Shown: positions 25,788 through 35,847 of the stretch, piece by piece
How the letters are laid out: each line of letters opens with the position of its first letter
Position numbering within the stretch: position 1 is the stretch's first letter
NCBI RefSeq assembly: GCF_945957525.1
Contig: NZ_CAMFLA010000002.1
Location: 186,001-250,000 of the forward strand
Direction of reading: 5' to 3'
DNA length: 64,000 bases
Source of the DNA: an uncultured Aquitalea sp.
Lineage (GTDB): Bacteria; Pseudomonadota; Gammaproteobacteria; Burkholderiales; Chromobacteriaceae
The notes under the pieces: model-generated
What the model was told of the DNA's origin: nothing
What the model saw: only the letters and a program-made list of their open reading frames with translations
The model's database searches: none
Program-made: the position numbers and the translations under genes

Positions 25788-27134
25788 ATGCTGAAAGCCC
25801 CGGAACTGCTGCTGCCCGCCGGCACACTGGACAAAATGCGCGCCGCCTATGATTTTGGCGCCGACGCCGTTTACGCCGGCCAGCCGCGCTACTCCCTGCG
25901 CGCCCGCAACAACGACTTCAAGCTGGAAGAGCTGAAAACCGGTATTGATGAAGCGCATGCGCGCGGCAAGCTGTTTTTTGTGGCCAGCAACCTGCTGCCG
26001 CACAACAGCAAGATCAAGACCTATATGGCGGACATGGAACCAGTGATCGCCATGAAGCCGGATGCACTGATCATGGCCGACCCGGGCTTGATCATGATGG
26101 TGCGCGAACGCTGGCCGGAAGTGCCCATCCACTTATCTGTCCAGGCCAATACCGTCAATTACATGGGGGTGAAGTTCTGGCAGAAGCTGGGCGTCTCCCG
26201 CATCATCCTGTCCCGCGAGCTGAGCCTGGACGAAATCGAAGAGATCCGTCAGGAGTGCCCGGATATTGAGCTAGAAGTCTTCGTGCACGGCGCTTTGTGC
26301 ATTGCCTATTCCGGTCGCTGTCTGCTGTCAGGCTATTTCAATCATCGCGATCCCAATCAAGGCACCTGCACCAACGCCTGTCGCTGGGATTACAAGGTGC
26401 ATGACACGCAAGGCGACGACGCCGGCGATGTTCAGGTCATCAAGTTCGACTTCAACCAGGCGCTGGAAGAAGCGAATCAGAGTTTTGCCGCTTGCGGCGG
26501 CGCTGAGCGTCACCCGCTGGCAGACAAGACTTATCTGATTGAAGAAGGCAGCCGGCCGGGCGAGCTGATGCCCATCATCGAAGATGAGCATGGCACCTAC
26601 ATCATGAACTCCAAGGACCTGCGCGCCGTAGAGCAGGTGGAGAAACTGGTGAAGCTAGGTGTGGATTCACTGAAGATTGAAGGCCGCACCAAGAGCTTGT
26701 ACTACGTAGCGCGCACCGCGCAGGTGTACCGCAAAGCCATCGACGACGCGGTGGCGGGGCGTCCTTTTGATTACAGCTTGCTGGCGGAGCTGGATGGCCT
26801 GGCCAATCGCGGCTATACGCCCGGCTTCCTGGAGCGCCACCAGACTCAGGAATACCAGAACTACCTGACGGGCCACTCGAAGGCCAAGCAGAGCCAATAT
26901 GTGGGCGATGTGCTGGAGGTGGATGCCGAGGGCTGGGCGCTGGTGGAGGTGAAGAACCGCTTTGCCGTTGGTGATCGTATTGAAGTGATTCATCCGTCTG
27001 GCAATCGTGTACTGGAATTGGGCGTCATGCTCCGTGACGGGGCAAGGATCGACGTTGCGCCGGGTAATGGCATCCAGGTACGCATTCCTGATATGGCGGG
27101 GATGGAGAAAGCTTTGCTGGCGCGCCTTTTCTGA
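25788..27134 (+). CDS. trhP: U32-family tRNA 5-hydroxyuridine synthesis protein (YegQ/TrhP-like)
   Basis: 448-residue protein of the U32 peptidase family. The N-terminus APELLLPAGTLDKMRAAYDFGADAVYAG and the cysteine cluster FVHGALCIAYSGRCLLSGYFNHRDPNQGTCTNACRW match the YegQ group. In E. coli YegQ/TrhP works in prephenate-dependent hydroxylation of U34 in tRNA with an Fe-S cluster held by such cysteines. The classical peptidase role is not expected. Symbol assignment is by similarity only. A terminator follows. Confidence 0.85.
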   Translation: MLKAPELLLPAGTLDKMRAAYDFGADAVYAGQPRYSLRARNNDFKLEELKTGIDEAHARGKLFFVASNLLPHNSKIKTYMADMEPVIAMKPDALIMADPGLIMMVRERWPEVPIHLSVQANTVNYMGVKFWQKLGVSRIILSRELSLDEIEEIRQECPDIELEVFVHGALCIAYSGRCLLSGYFNHRDPNQGTCTNACRWDYKVHDTQGDDAGDVQVIKFDFNQALEEANQSFAACGGAERHPLADKTYLIEEGSRPGELMPIIEDEHGTYIMNSKDLRAVEQVEKLVKLGVDSLKIEGRTKSLYYVARTAQVYRKAIDDAVAGRPFDYSLLAELDGLANRGYTPGFLERHQTQEYQNYLTGHSKAKQSQYVGDVLEVDAEGWALVEVKNRFAVGDRIEVIHPSGNRVLELGVMLRDGARIDVAPGNGIQVRIPDMAGMEKALLARLF

Positions 27135-27167
27135 TCAAATCAACTGGTCTGGAATTGGCCTGATTTT

Positions 27168-27210
27168 ATGGCGAACCGTCCCTGATGGACGCTTCGCCAT
27201 TTTTATTTTG
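27168..27210 (+). terminator. Rho-independent terminator of trhP
   Basis: Stem ATGGCGAA/TTCGCCAT with an inner GTCC/GGAC, followed by TTTTTATTTT, 33 bases after the stop codon. Confidence 0.88.
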
Positions 27211-28009
27211 AGCGTTTTTGATCATGTAGAGAGGGTTTGATCTGTGGCAAAACAGCCTCAATCCCTTTCATGTCCCCCATGCTTGATGCTTGCGCTGCTG
27301 GTGACGGCGCGGCGTTTGCATTCGCACTGTCGCGGATGGGTTCAACGGCGGGTCTTGACCAGGTTTTCATGAGCTTGAAGCCGCTAAAGTATTGAATCCA
27401 TTAGCTTGCAGTGACTGGTGGGAAGTTTTCCCATTCGAGTCGTGCTGGACGGGATGCGCGCTTGCGAAACTGGCAGCCGTTCATAATAGTAAACACGAGC
27501 AGCGCCAAGCGGTGGGTGGGTGTTGATTATATTGCGCTGCAAAATAAATTCTTATTGCAGCAGGAAGTCTTTGTGGTTAAAAAGCTGTAACACCGACGGT
27601 TGATCTGTGGATTTTATTAAACATTTGATCGCGGTGGAGACAAAGGAGGATGCTGGGTCAGTTTGGCAAGCTGCCGCCCCGGGGTGGTGCGGTCGGGTGC
27701 TGATCTGGTGCGCGGTTTCCTGAAAAATACATAAGCATGAAGTCAACGGATCGGATAGTTGGCTCGTTTGTTGGACACCGGCAGCTACATTCCGCCCATG
27801 GCGAGCGCAAATAGCCAAGCTTGCTATGTTGGGGGTATAAATACCGAGCACAAATATTGCTATATGCGATATGGGGCCCGGTTCCGGGTCTGGCAACGGC
27901 AGGTACAAGGGAAAAACCCGGCCTGCAGCAAGAAATGCGGTTCATCAGGTCCCGAATGTCGTAAAGACGGCAGGGAATTATGGTCTTGCACTCTATTAGG
28001 AAGCCTGTA
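27211..28009. other. Non-coding gap upstream of potF, rich in short inverted repeats
   Basis: About 800 bases without a credible gene. ORFs up to 150 codons on the minus strand (for example within 27552-28107) lack a ribosome site and conserved-looking sequence. Visible dyads: TGGGAA-gtt-TTCCCA at 27419-27433, GCTGCAA-N12-TTGCAGC at 27537-27562, GGTATAAATACC at 27834-27845. It is lower in GC than its surroundings. It could hold the polyamine operon promoter and regulatory sites, or be remnant DNA. Confidence 0.5.
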
Positions 28010-29110
28010 ATGAAGAAGAAACTTGTCAAGAAGGTTCTGTGTTCTTTGCTGATGCTGATGCCGGCGGCTGGCGCCATGGCGGAAGACAAGGCATTGAACG
28101 TGTACAACTGGTCTGATTACATCGCCAAAACCACCATCCCGGGTTTTGAGAAGCAGACCGGCATCAAGGTGAAGTACGACGTCTACGACAGCGATGACAC
28201 CCTGCAAGCCAAGATGCTGACTGGCAAGGCCGGCTACGACATCGTGGTGCCGACGTCCAATTTCATGGCCAAGCAGATTGAGGCCGGCATTTACCAGAAG
28301 CTGGACAAATCCAAGCTGCCCAATCTGGCCAACCTCGACAAGACTTTGATGGCCAAGATCGCCGACGCTGATCCGGGCAACTCCCACGGCGTGCCCTGGG
28401 CTTACGGCACCGACGGCATCGGTTACAACTTCACCAAAGTGAAGGCTATCCTGGGCAAGGATGCTCCGCTGGACAGCTGGGACATCATTTTCGACCCGAA
28501 AAATCTCTCCAAACTGAAAGGCTGCGGCGTCTCGGTGCTTGACCAGGCCAACGACGTATTCGCCGTCGCGCTGCACTACCTGGGCAAAGATCCGAACAGC
28601 AAGAACCCGGCTGACTACCAGGCCGCCTTCGAGCTGCTGAAGAAGATTCGTCCCTACATCACCCAGTTCAACTCCTCCGGCTACATCAATGACCTGGCCA
28701 ACGGCGACATCTGCGTTGCCTTGGGCTGGTCCGGCGACGTGAACATCGCCAAACACCGCGCCGCCGAAGCCAAGCGCTCCTACCAGCTGGGCTATGTCAT
28801 TCCGAAATCCGGCGCGCCGATCTGGTTCGACGTGATGGTGGTGCCCAAGGATGCTCCGCATCCGGAAGCGGCCCTCAAGTGGATCAACTATATCGAAACG
28901 CCGGAAGTGAACGCCGCCATCACCAACGAGGTGTTCTATCCGTCAGCCAACGCGGCCGCGCGCAAGTTCGTGAAGCCCGAGCTGGCCAGCGATCCGACCA
29001 TCTATCCGCCGGAAGCCGTAGCCAAGACCCTGTTCCTGCTCAAGCCGCTGCCGGCTGACATCATGCGTCTGCAGAACCGTCTCTGGACTCAGCTGAAGAC
29101 CGGTCGCTAA
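28010..29110 (+). CDS. potF: Polyamine (putrescine/spermidine) ABC transporter, periplasmic binding protein
   Basis: 366-residue substrate-binding protein. Signal peptide MKKKLVKKVLCSLLMLMPAAGAMA, cleavage expected after Ala24, then NVYNWSDYIAKTTIPGFEKQTG, the PotF/PotD-like opening with the polyamine-pocket Trp and Ser. Later landmarks are GVPWAYGTDGIGYN, NDLANGDICVALGWSGDV and ISFWFD-like APIWFDVMVV. AGGAAG precedes the ATG by six bases. The putrescine-specific reading (PotF rather than PotD) is from overall similarity. The gene is the first of potF-potH-potI; no ATPase gene follows. Confidence 0.93.
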   Translation: MKKKLVKKVLCSLLMLMPAAGAMAEDKALNVYNWSDYIAKTTIPGFEKQTGIKVKYDVYDSDDTLQAKMLTGKAGYDIVVPTSNFMAKQIEAGIYQKLDKSKLPNLANLDKTLMAKIADADPGNSHGVPWAYGTDGIGYNFTKVKAILGKDAPLDSWDIIFDPKNLSKLKGCGVSVLDQANDVFAVALHYLGKDPNSKNPADYQAAFELLKKIRPYITQFNSSGYINDLANGDICVALGWSGDVNIAKHRAAEAKRSYQLGYVIPKSGAPIWFDVMVVPKDAPHPEAALKWINYIETPEVNAAITNEVFYPSANAAARKFVKPELASDPTIYPPEAVAKTLFLLKPLPADIMRLQNRLWTQLKTGR

Positions 29111-29129
29111 GCAAGAATCCTGCTGTACA

Positions 29130-29150
29130 GCGGCGGGCTTTGCCCGCCGC
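29130..29150 (+). other. Stable hairpin between potF and potH
   Basis: Perfect 9-bp stem GCGGCGGGC/GCCCGCCGC with a TTT loop, 19 bases after the potF stop and without a T-run. Such 3' hairpins often protect or partly terminate the binding-protein message, giving more PotF than permease. Nothing else coding lies in the 280-base gap; a single-mismatch uptake-repeat copy (GTTTGCCGAA) is near 29327. Confidence 0.6.
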
Positions 29151-29391
29151 GCATGCCGGACCCTGACCCCAAAGCCAGCACCTGGCGAAAGGGCAGGCAC
29201 CCGGTGTGCGCAAGCCTGCTGACAAGCAGTTTTGCGCGTGCCGGGTGACATTCACATCAAAGGGAGTGCGTCGTTCCCGTTCGCGGGCGCGATGATTAAA
29301 AGAGGAGGTCGCTGGCGGAGGCTGGTTTGCCGAAGCTCGTGACTGGAATGTGTACTTGGAGAACCGGTCTTACCGGTCAAGTGGTGCAATA

Positions 29392-30300
29392 ATGAAGAGT
29401 TTCAAGCTCAATAGGTGGATGCCGTCGGGAAAGACTACGGTCATCGGCATACCATTCATCTTCCTGTTCGTTTTCTTCCTGCTGCCTTTCCTGCTCGTAG
29501 TGGGCATCAGTTTCTCCCAGCAGCAGCTGGGCATTCCGCCCTACACGCCGCTGACCAAGATGGAGGACGATGTAATCAGCATCTTCCTCAACATCAGCCA
29601 CTACAAGTTCATGTTGCAGGATGACCTGTACATCGCCACCTACATCAGCTCGGTGAAGATGGCGGTGGTCTCCACCATCCTGTGTCTCGTGATCGGCTAC
29701 CCCATGGCCTACTACATCGCGCGCGCCGAGGGTTCCACTCGCGACACGCTGATGATGATGGTCATGCTGCCTTTCTGGACCTCCTATCTGATCCGCGTTT
29801 ACGCCTGGATCGGCATCCTGAAGAATGACGGCTTCCTCAACCAGTTCCTGATGTGGCTGCATGTCATTGATTCGCCGCTGCGTCTTTACCATACCAACTG
29901 GGGTGTTTATATCGGCATGGTGTTCTCCTACCTGCCGTTCATGATCATGCCGCTGTATGCCCACTTGGTGAAAATGGACCTGCGCCTGCTTGAGGCGGCC
30001 TACGATCTGGGCGCCAAGCCCTGGAAGGCCTTCGTCAGCATTACCTTGCCGCTGTCCAAAAACGGCATCATCGCCGGCAGCCTGCTGGTATTCATTCCGG
30101 CGGTAGGCGAGTACGTGATTCCTGAATTGCTGGGCGGCTCCGACACGCTGATGATCGGTCGCGTGATGTGGGACGAATTCTTCAACAACATGGACTGGCC
30201 GATGGCGGCTACCGTTACCTGCTGCATGGTGCTGCTGCTGCTGGTGCCGATGGCGATGTTCCAGCACTACCAAGCCAAGACCATGGAGGAAATCAAATGA
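29392..30300 (+). CDS. potH: Polyamine ABC transporter permease PotH
   Basis: 302-residue inner-membrane permease with six predicted segments. TM1 lies near residues 17-39, and the EAA loop that contacts the ATPase is EAAYDLGAKPWKAFVSITLPLS near residues 200-221. It pairs with PotI to form the channel for the PotF-bound polyamine. The ATG at 29392 starts MKSFKLNRWMPSG. Its stop overlaps the potI start by four bases (ATGA). Confidence 0.93.
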   Translation: MKSFKLNRWMPSGKTTVIGIPFIFLFVFFLLPFLLVVGISFSQQQLGIPPYTPLTKMEDDVISIFLNISHYKFMLQDDLYIATYISSVKMAVVSTILCLVIGYPMAYYIARAEGSTRDTLMMMVMLPFWTSYLIRVYAWIGILKNDGFLNQFLMWLHVIDSPLRLYHTNWGVYIGMVFSYLPFMIMPLYAHLVKMDLRLLEAAYDLGAKPWKAFVSITLPLSKNGIIAGSLLVFIPAVGEYVIPELLGGSDTLMIGRVMWDEFFNNMDWPMAATVTCCMVLLLLVPMAMFQHYQAKTMEEIK

Positions 30301-31142
30301 GCACGATGAAACCCAGCAAACCGCTTTCCTACACCGTACTGGGCCTGGGCTACGCCTTCCTGTACCTGCCCATCGTGTTGTTGGTGATTTACTCCTTCAA
30401 CGAGTCCAAGCTGGTGACTGTATGGTCCGGCTTCTCCACCAAGTGGTACTGGGCGTTGCTGGAGGACGATGAGCTGATCACGGCGGCCTTCCTCAGCCTG
30501 AAGATTGCCCTGATGACGGCTACTGCATCGGTAGTGATCGGTACTTGGTGTGGCTTCGTGATGGCGCGCATGACTCGCTTCCGCCTCTATCCGGCCTTCA
30601 CCGCCATGGTGAATGCGCCGCTGGTGATTCCGGAAGTGATTCAGGGTATTTCCCTGCTGTTGCTGTTTGTTGCCATGGAGCAGTCCTTTGGCTGGCCTGA
30701 AGGTCGCGGCATATTCACCATCTGGATCGGTCACGTGATGCTCTGCGTGTCTTATGTGGCCATCATCGTGCAGTCCCGCGTTCGCGAGCTGAATCGTTCG
30801 CTCGAAGAGGCCGCCATGGATCTGGGCGCGCGTCCGCTGAAGATTTTCTTCGTGATCACGCTGCCGCTGATTTCCCAGGCGCTGGTGTCCGGCTGGTTGC
30901 TGTCCTTTACCCTGTCGCTTGACGACCTGGTGCTGACCGCCTTCCTGTCCGGTCCGGGCTCTTCTACCTTGCCGATGGTGGTGTTCTCCCGCGTTCGTCT
31001 GGGTCTCAATCCTGAAATGAACGCCTTGGCCACCATCTTCATTGCCACGGTGTCCGTCGGCGTCATCGGCGCCAATATCTACAGCCGTCGCATGGAGCGC
31101 AAGCGCGAACGCGAAATGCAAGTGGCCTTCGCGCACGGTTAA
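30297..31142 (+). CDS. potI: Polyamine ABC transporter permease PotI
   Basis: 281-residue inner-membrane permease with six segments and the EAA motif EAAMDLGARPLKIFFVITLPLI near residues 176-197. The start overlaps the potH stop (ATGA), so translation is coupled. The ATPase PotG, which energises import, is not between potF and potH nor downstream; a porin follows instead. Function therefore depends on an ATPase encoded elsewhere. Confidence 0.93.
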   Translation: MSTMKPSKPLSYTVLGLGYAFLYLPIVLLVIYSFNESKLVTVWSGFSTKWYWALLEDDELITAAFLSLKIALMTATASVVIGTWCGFVMARMTRFRLYPAFTAMVNAPLVIPEVIQGISLLLLFVAMEQSFGWPEGRGIFTIWIGHVMLCVSYVAIIVQSRVRELNRSLEEAAMDLGARPLKIFFVITLPLISQALVSGWLLSFTLSLDDLVLTAFLSGPGSSTLPMVVFSRVRLGLNPEMNALATIFIATVSVGVIGANIYSRRMERKREREMQVAFAHG

Positions 31143-31253
31143 CCGGTTTTTGTCAGCGTGGTTTCCAAGTCCCGGACGGGTAGCCCTCGTCCGGGCATGA
31201 TCAGTACCAAAAAAATGTTGTACCAACAGAGTAACGACAAGGGAGAAGTGATC

Positions 31254-32717
31254 ATGAAGAGGTTGTTGATCAGCGCACTGATCGCCGGCCTGCCCGGCAT
31301 GGCCATGGCCGATGCCAAGGCGGACGAAATCGCCAAACTCAAGGCACAGCTGGAGGCGCTGCAGTCACAGATGCAGCAACTGCAGAAAGCCGTGGACCAG
31401 GCCACTGCGGCCAAGACCACGGATACGGCCGAGGATGGCAATGCCGAACTCAAGCAGCGCGTGGCCGGCATGGAAATGAAGGTGGACAAACTGACCAACG
31501 ACGCCAACGAAGGCCCGATTGCCGGCCTTAGCGTTACGGGTTACATCGACCCTACCTATATCTACAACCGCACTGGCAAAAGCGCTGGCTTCCAGTTTGT
31601 TAACCACTCGGGCAGCTACGGTTACGCCAACAGCACCTTCGGCGATGTTTATCTGGACATCAAAAAGACTTTCGGCGTAGGGCCGATGGCGCCAAGCGCT
31701 GAAATCAGCATCATGCCGAACCGGGGCTCCGGCAACACCTTGCTGGATGGCGGCGGCAAAAACGGCATTATCAATACTGCGATCATCAATTACCCGATTT
31801 CCGACACCACCCAGCTGGTGGCCGGTTTGATGAACAGCTTCGGCGGTTATGAGTACCAGCTGTCCACGCAGATGAACACCATTACCCATGGTTTGCTGTA
31901 TGACTTCAGCGATCCGGGCAGCTACGTCGGCGCCGGCTTCAACTGGAGTCATGGTTCCTGGGCTACCAAGTTCATGATTGCGAACGAGCAGTATCGCACC
32001 ACGCCCAATTCCGCCATGGATTCCAACGGTCAGACTCGCAGCAACAATACGCCGACGGTGACGGGCCGCGTTGATTACACCCTTACCAGCAACTGGGATG
32101 TCGGCGGTTCGGCCAACGTGGGTCGTCAGGCGCTGTACGCGCATCAGGATGCCAACGGTAATGCCGACGGTACCTTCGGCTTCCAGGGCGGTAGTTCCAA
32201 TCCTTACAGCAACTACTACTTTGGCGAGCTGGATGCCACCTACACCGGTACTGATTCGGTTTACAACGCCGAGTTGGACTATGGCCGTCAGAAGAACGCG
32301 GCCTGGAATGGAGGCGATGCCGTGTGGTGGGGCTTCAGTCTCATGGCTCACCAAAAGTGGACGAGTGAAACCTTCGGCCGCATGGGCGCTACGCTGCGTT
32401 ACGATTACCTGAATAACAGCAAGAATGGCGGCGGCGGCGGTGGCATTGCCCTTGATGCGGCATCCGGCATTGATTCCGTCAACGGCTTTGGCGTCCCGAA
32501 CAGCTGCCTGCTCAATAGCTCGGCCAATGGTACGGATTGCAACGGTGTTAACCGTCAATCGCTGACGGCAGCATTGCTGTTTTACCCCTCCGATCAGCTG
32601 ACGTTGAAGATGGAGTACCGTCACGACTGGGCCAATGGAGATGTGTTCCAGCGTACCGACGGCAGCTATCGCAAGAGCAACGACGTGTTCGCAGCTCAGG
32701 CGGTGTACAGCTTCTGA
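31254..32717 (+). CDS. Outer-membrane porin-like protein (DUF3138-type)
   Basis: 487 residues. Signal peptide MKRLLISALIAGLPGMAMA, then a coiled coil (DEIAKLKAQLEALQSQMQQLQKAVDQA, residues about 22-50) and alternating aromatic beta-strand sequence ending in the aromatic residue Phe (AVYSF). The coiled coil plus barrel resembles beta-proteobacterial DUF3138 and trimeric porins. A run of six Gly near residue 395 may be a loop. GGGAGAA precedes the ATG by six bases. Its place after potI suggests polyamine or general nutrient passage, which is inference. Confidence 0.85.
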   Translation: MKRLLISALIAGLPGMAMADAKADEIAKLKAQLEALQSQMQQLQKAVDQATAAKTTDTAEDGNAELKQRVAGMEMKVDKLTNDANEGPIAGLSVTGYIDPTYIYNRTGKSAGFQFVNHSGSYGYANSTFGDVYLDIKKTFGVGPMAPSAEISIMPNRGSGNTLLDGGGKNGIINTAIINYPISDTTQLVAGLMNSFGGYEYQLSTQMNTITHGLLYDFSDPGSYVGAGFNWSHGSWATKFMIANEQYRTTPNSAMDSNGQTRSNNTPTVTGRVDYTLTSNWDVGGSANVGRQALYAHQDANGNADGTFGFQGGSSNPYSNYYFGELDATYTGTDSVYNAELDYGRQKNAAWNGGDAVWWGFSLMAHQKWTSETFGRMGATLRYDYLNNSKNGGGGGGIALDAASGIDSVNGFGVPNSCLLNSSANGTDCNGVNRQSLTAALLFYPSDQLTLKMEYRHDWANGDVFQRTDGSYRKSNDVFAAQAVYSF

Positions 32718-32744
32718 TCGGACAGCCTGAACAGACTTGTCGTG

Positions 32745-32774
32745 AAAAGCGGCCCCGCAAGGGGCCGTTTTCTA
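32745..32774 (+). terminator. Rho-independent terminator of the porin gene
   Basis: Stem CGGCCCC/GGGGCCG with a GCAA loop, flanked by AAAAG and TTTTC. Confidence 0.88.
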
Positions 32775-32861
32775 TTGCCAGGGTTTTTCGCCTGTCATGA
32801 CTTGGCAAGAGAGGGCTGACGTTGCACACTGCGCATTCCCACCTTTGCTCGAGTTTTGCCC

Positions 32862-33890
32862 ATGCCGCCAGCCTGGCTGACCACGCTGTTTCCACCTGTC
32901 CGTTATCGTCCCGAACCTGGCAAGGGCCACCACGGCCCGAAAGGGTATCGAAACCTGCATCCTTTCAACATGCCGTCCCCGCTCAAGTTGCTGCGCTGGC
33001 GTTGGCAGGTATGGACCGGCCCGCGCGTCGACCACCGGCCAGACATGGTGCCGCGCGCGGTGATGGATGTCGCGGCGCTGCGGGGCAATCGCAGCCGGGC
33101 ATCGGCGACCTGGTTGGGGCATGCCAGCCAATTCATTCAGCTGTGCGGACAGAACATTTTGTTGGACCCGGTGTTTGCGGACAGGGTGTCGCCGTTTACC
33201 TGGGCAGGCCCTCGGCGCGAGGTGCCCTTGCCCTGCAAGCCGGATGACTTGCCGCGCATTGATCTGCTGCTGATCACGCATATGCATTACGACCACCTGG
33301 ATTTCGCGGCAGTGCGGCGCTTGGCCGGGCAGCCGGGAGGGGCGCCGCGCGTTGTCGTGCCGCTGGGCATGAAATTGATGATGGAGGCTGCGGGCATGCC
33401 TTCGGCCAACATAACAGAACTGGACTGGTGGGCATCCGTGCAGATTGGCGATGTGCGAGTGTTCCTGACACCGGCTCATCATTGGAGCAATCGCGCGCCC
33501 TGGGGGGATGCCAACAAGGTATTGTGGGGCGGTTTCCTCTTGGTAGGCGATGGCTTGAAACTCTGGTATCCGGGCGATACCGGTTATCACCCGCAGCTGT
33601 TCTCCGACATGGGCGAGCAGATCGGCGGCATCGATTTTGCCTTCCTGCCCATTGGGGCTTACGAGCCACGCTGGTTTTTGCAGCCCCAGCATGTGAACCC
33701 TGACGAGTCGGTGCGCATCTTCCGTCACCTGCGCGTCAAGAAAGCCTGGGCCATCCACTGGGGTACCTTCATCCTCAGCGATGAGCCCATTCAGCAGCCC
33801 ATGGCCGAGCTGGCGATGGCCTTGCGCGAGCAGGGCGTCAGCGCCAGGGATTTCATGGTGCCGGCCATTGGCGAGACCCGCTGGCTTTGA
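32862..33890 (+). CDS. MBL-fold metallo-hydrolase (NAPE-PLD/UlaG-like)
   Basis: 342-residue zinc hydrolase of the metallo-beta-lactamase fold. The HxHxDH zinc motif is THMHYDHLDF near residue 142; later ligands are in TPAHHWSNRA, YPGDTGY and IHWGTF. The N-terminal half (GHHGPKGYRNLHPF) fits NAPE-phospholipase-D-like family members. Substrate unknown; phospholipid or sugar lactone are family options. No strong ribosome site is seen before 32862. The argS gene follows after 123 bases. Confidence 0.88.
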   Translation: MPPAWLTTLFPPVRYRPEPGKGHHGPKGYRNLHPFNMPSPLKLLRWRWQVWTGPRVDHRPDMVPRAVMDVAALRGNRSRASATWLGHASQFIQLCGQNILLDPVFADRVSPFTWAGPRREVPLPCKPDDLPRIDLLLITHMHYDHLDFAAVRRLAGQPGGAPRVVVPLGMKLMMEAAGMPSANITELDWWASVQIGDVRVFLTPAHHWSNRAPWGDANKVLWGGFLLVGDGLKLWYPGDTGYHPQLFSDMGEQIGGIDFAFLPIGAYEPRWFLQPQHVNPDESVRIFRHLRVKKAWAIHWGTFILSDEPIQQPMAELAMALREQGVSARDFMVPAIGETRWL

Positions 33891-35732
<1,842 letters not shown>

Positions 35733-35750
35733 GCCGTTTTGGCCGCAAGT

Positions 35751-35782
35751 AAAAACGCCCGCATCTGCGGGCGTTTTCTTTT
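35751..35782 (+). terminator. Rho-independent terminator of argS
   Basis: Stem AACGCCCGC/GCGGGCGTT with an ATCT loop, followed by TTCTTTTG. Confidence 0.92.
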
Positions 35783-35805
35783 GTTGGATGGGGGCTGATC
35801 CCCGC

Positions 35806-35838
35806 ACAAGGTTGGCCGAAGGCTTCGGCCAACCTTGT
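35806..35838. repeat. Inverted pair of GTTGGCCGAA repeats
   Basis: Two complete copies in opposite orientation form a perfect 16-bp inverted repeat (35806-35821 and 35823-35838) with one base between. It lies between the argS terminator and the convergent pepP stop, which is ten bases further on. In Neisseria, paired DNA uptake sequences at gene ends are a known arrangement and act as terminators. Confidence 0.85.
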
Positions 35839-35847
35839 TGTTCGGAC

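Noticed and set aside
27552-28107. Overlapping minus-strand ORFs in the gap before potF
   Set aside because: No ribosome site, no conserved-looking motifs, composition unlike the neighbouring genes; part overlaps the potF signal peptide.
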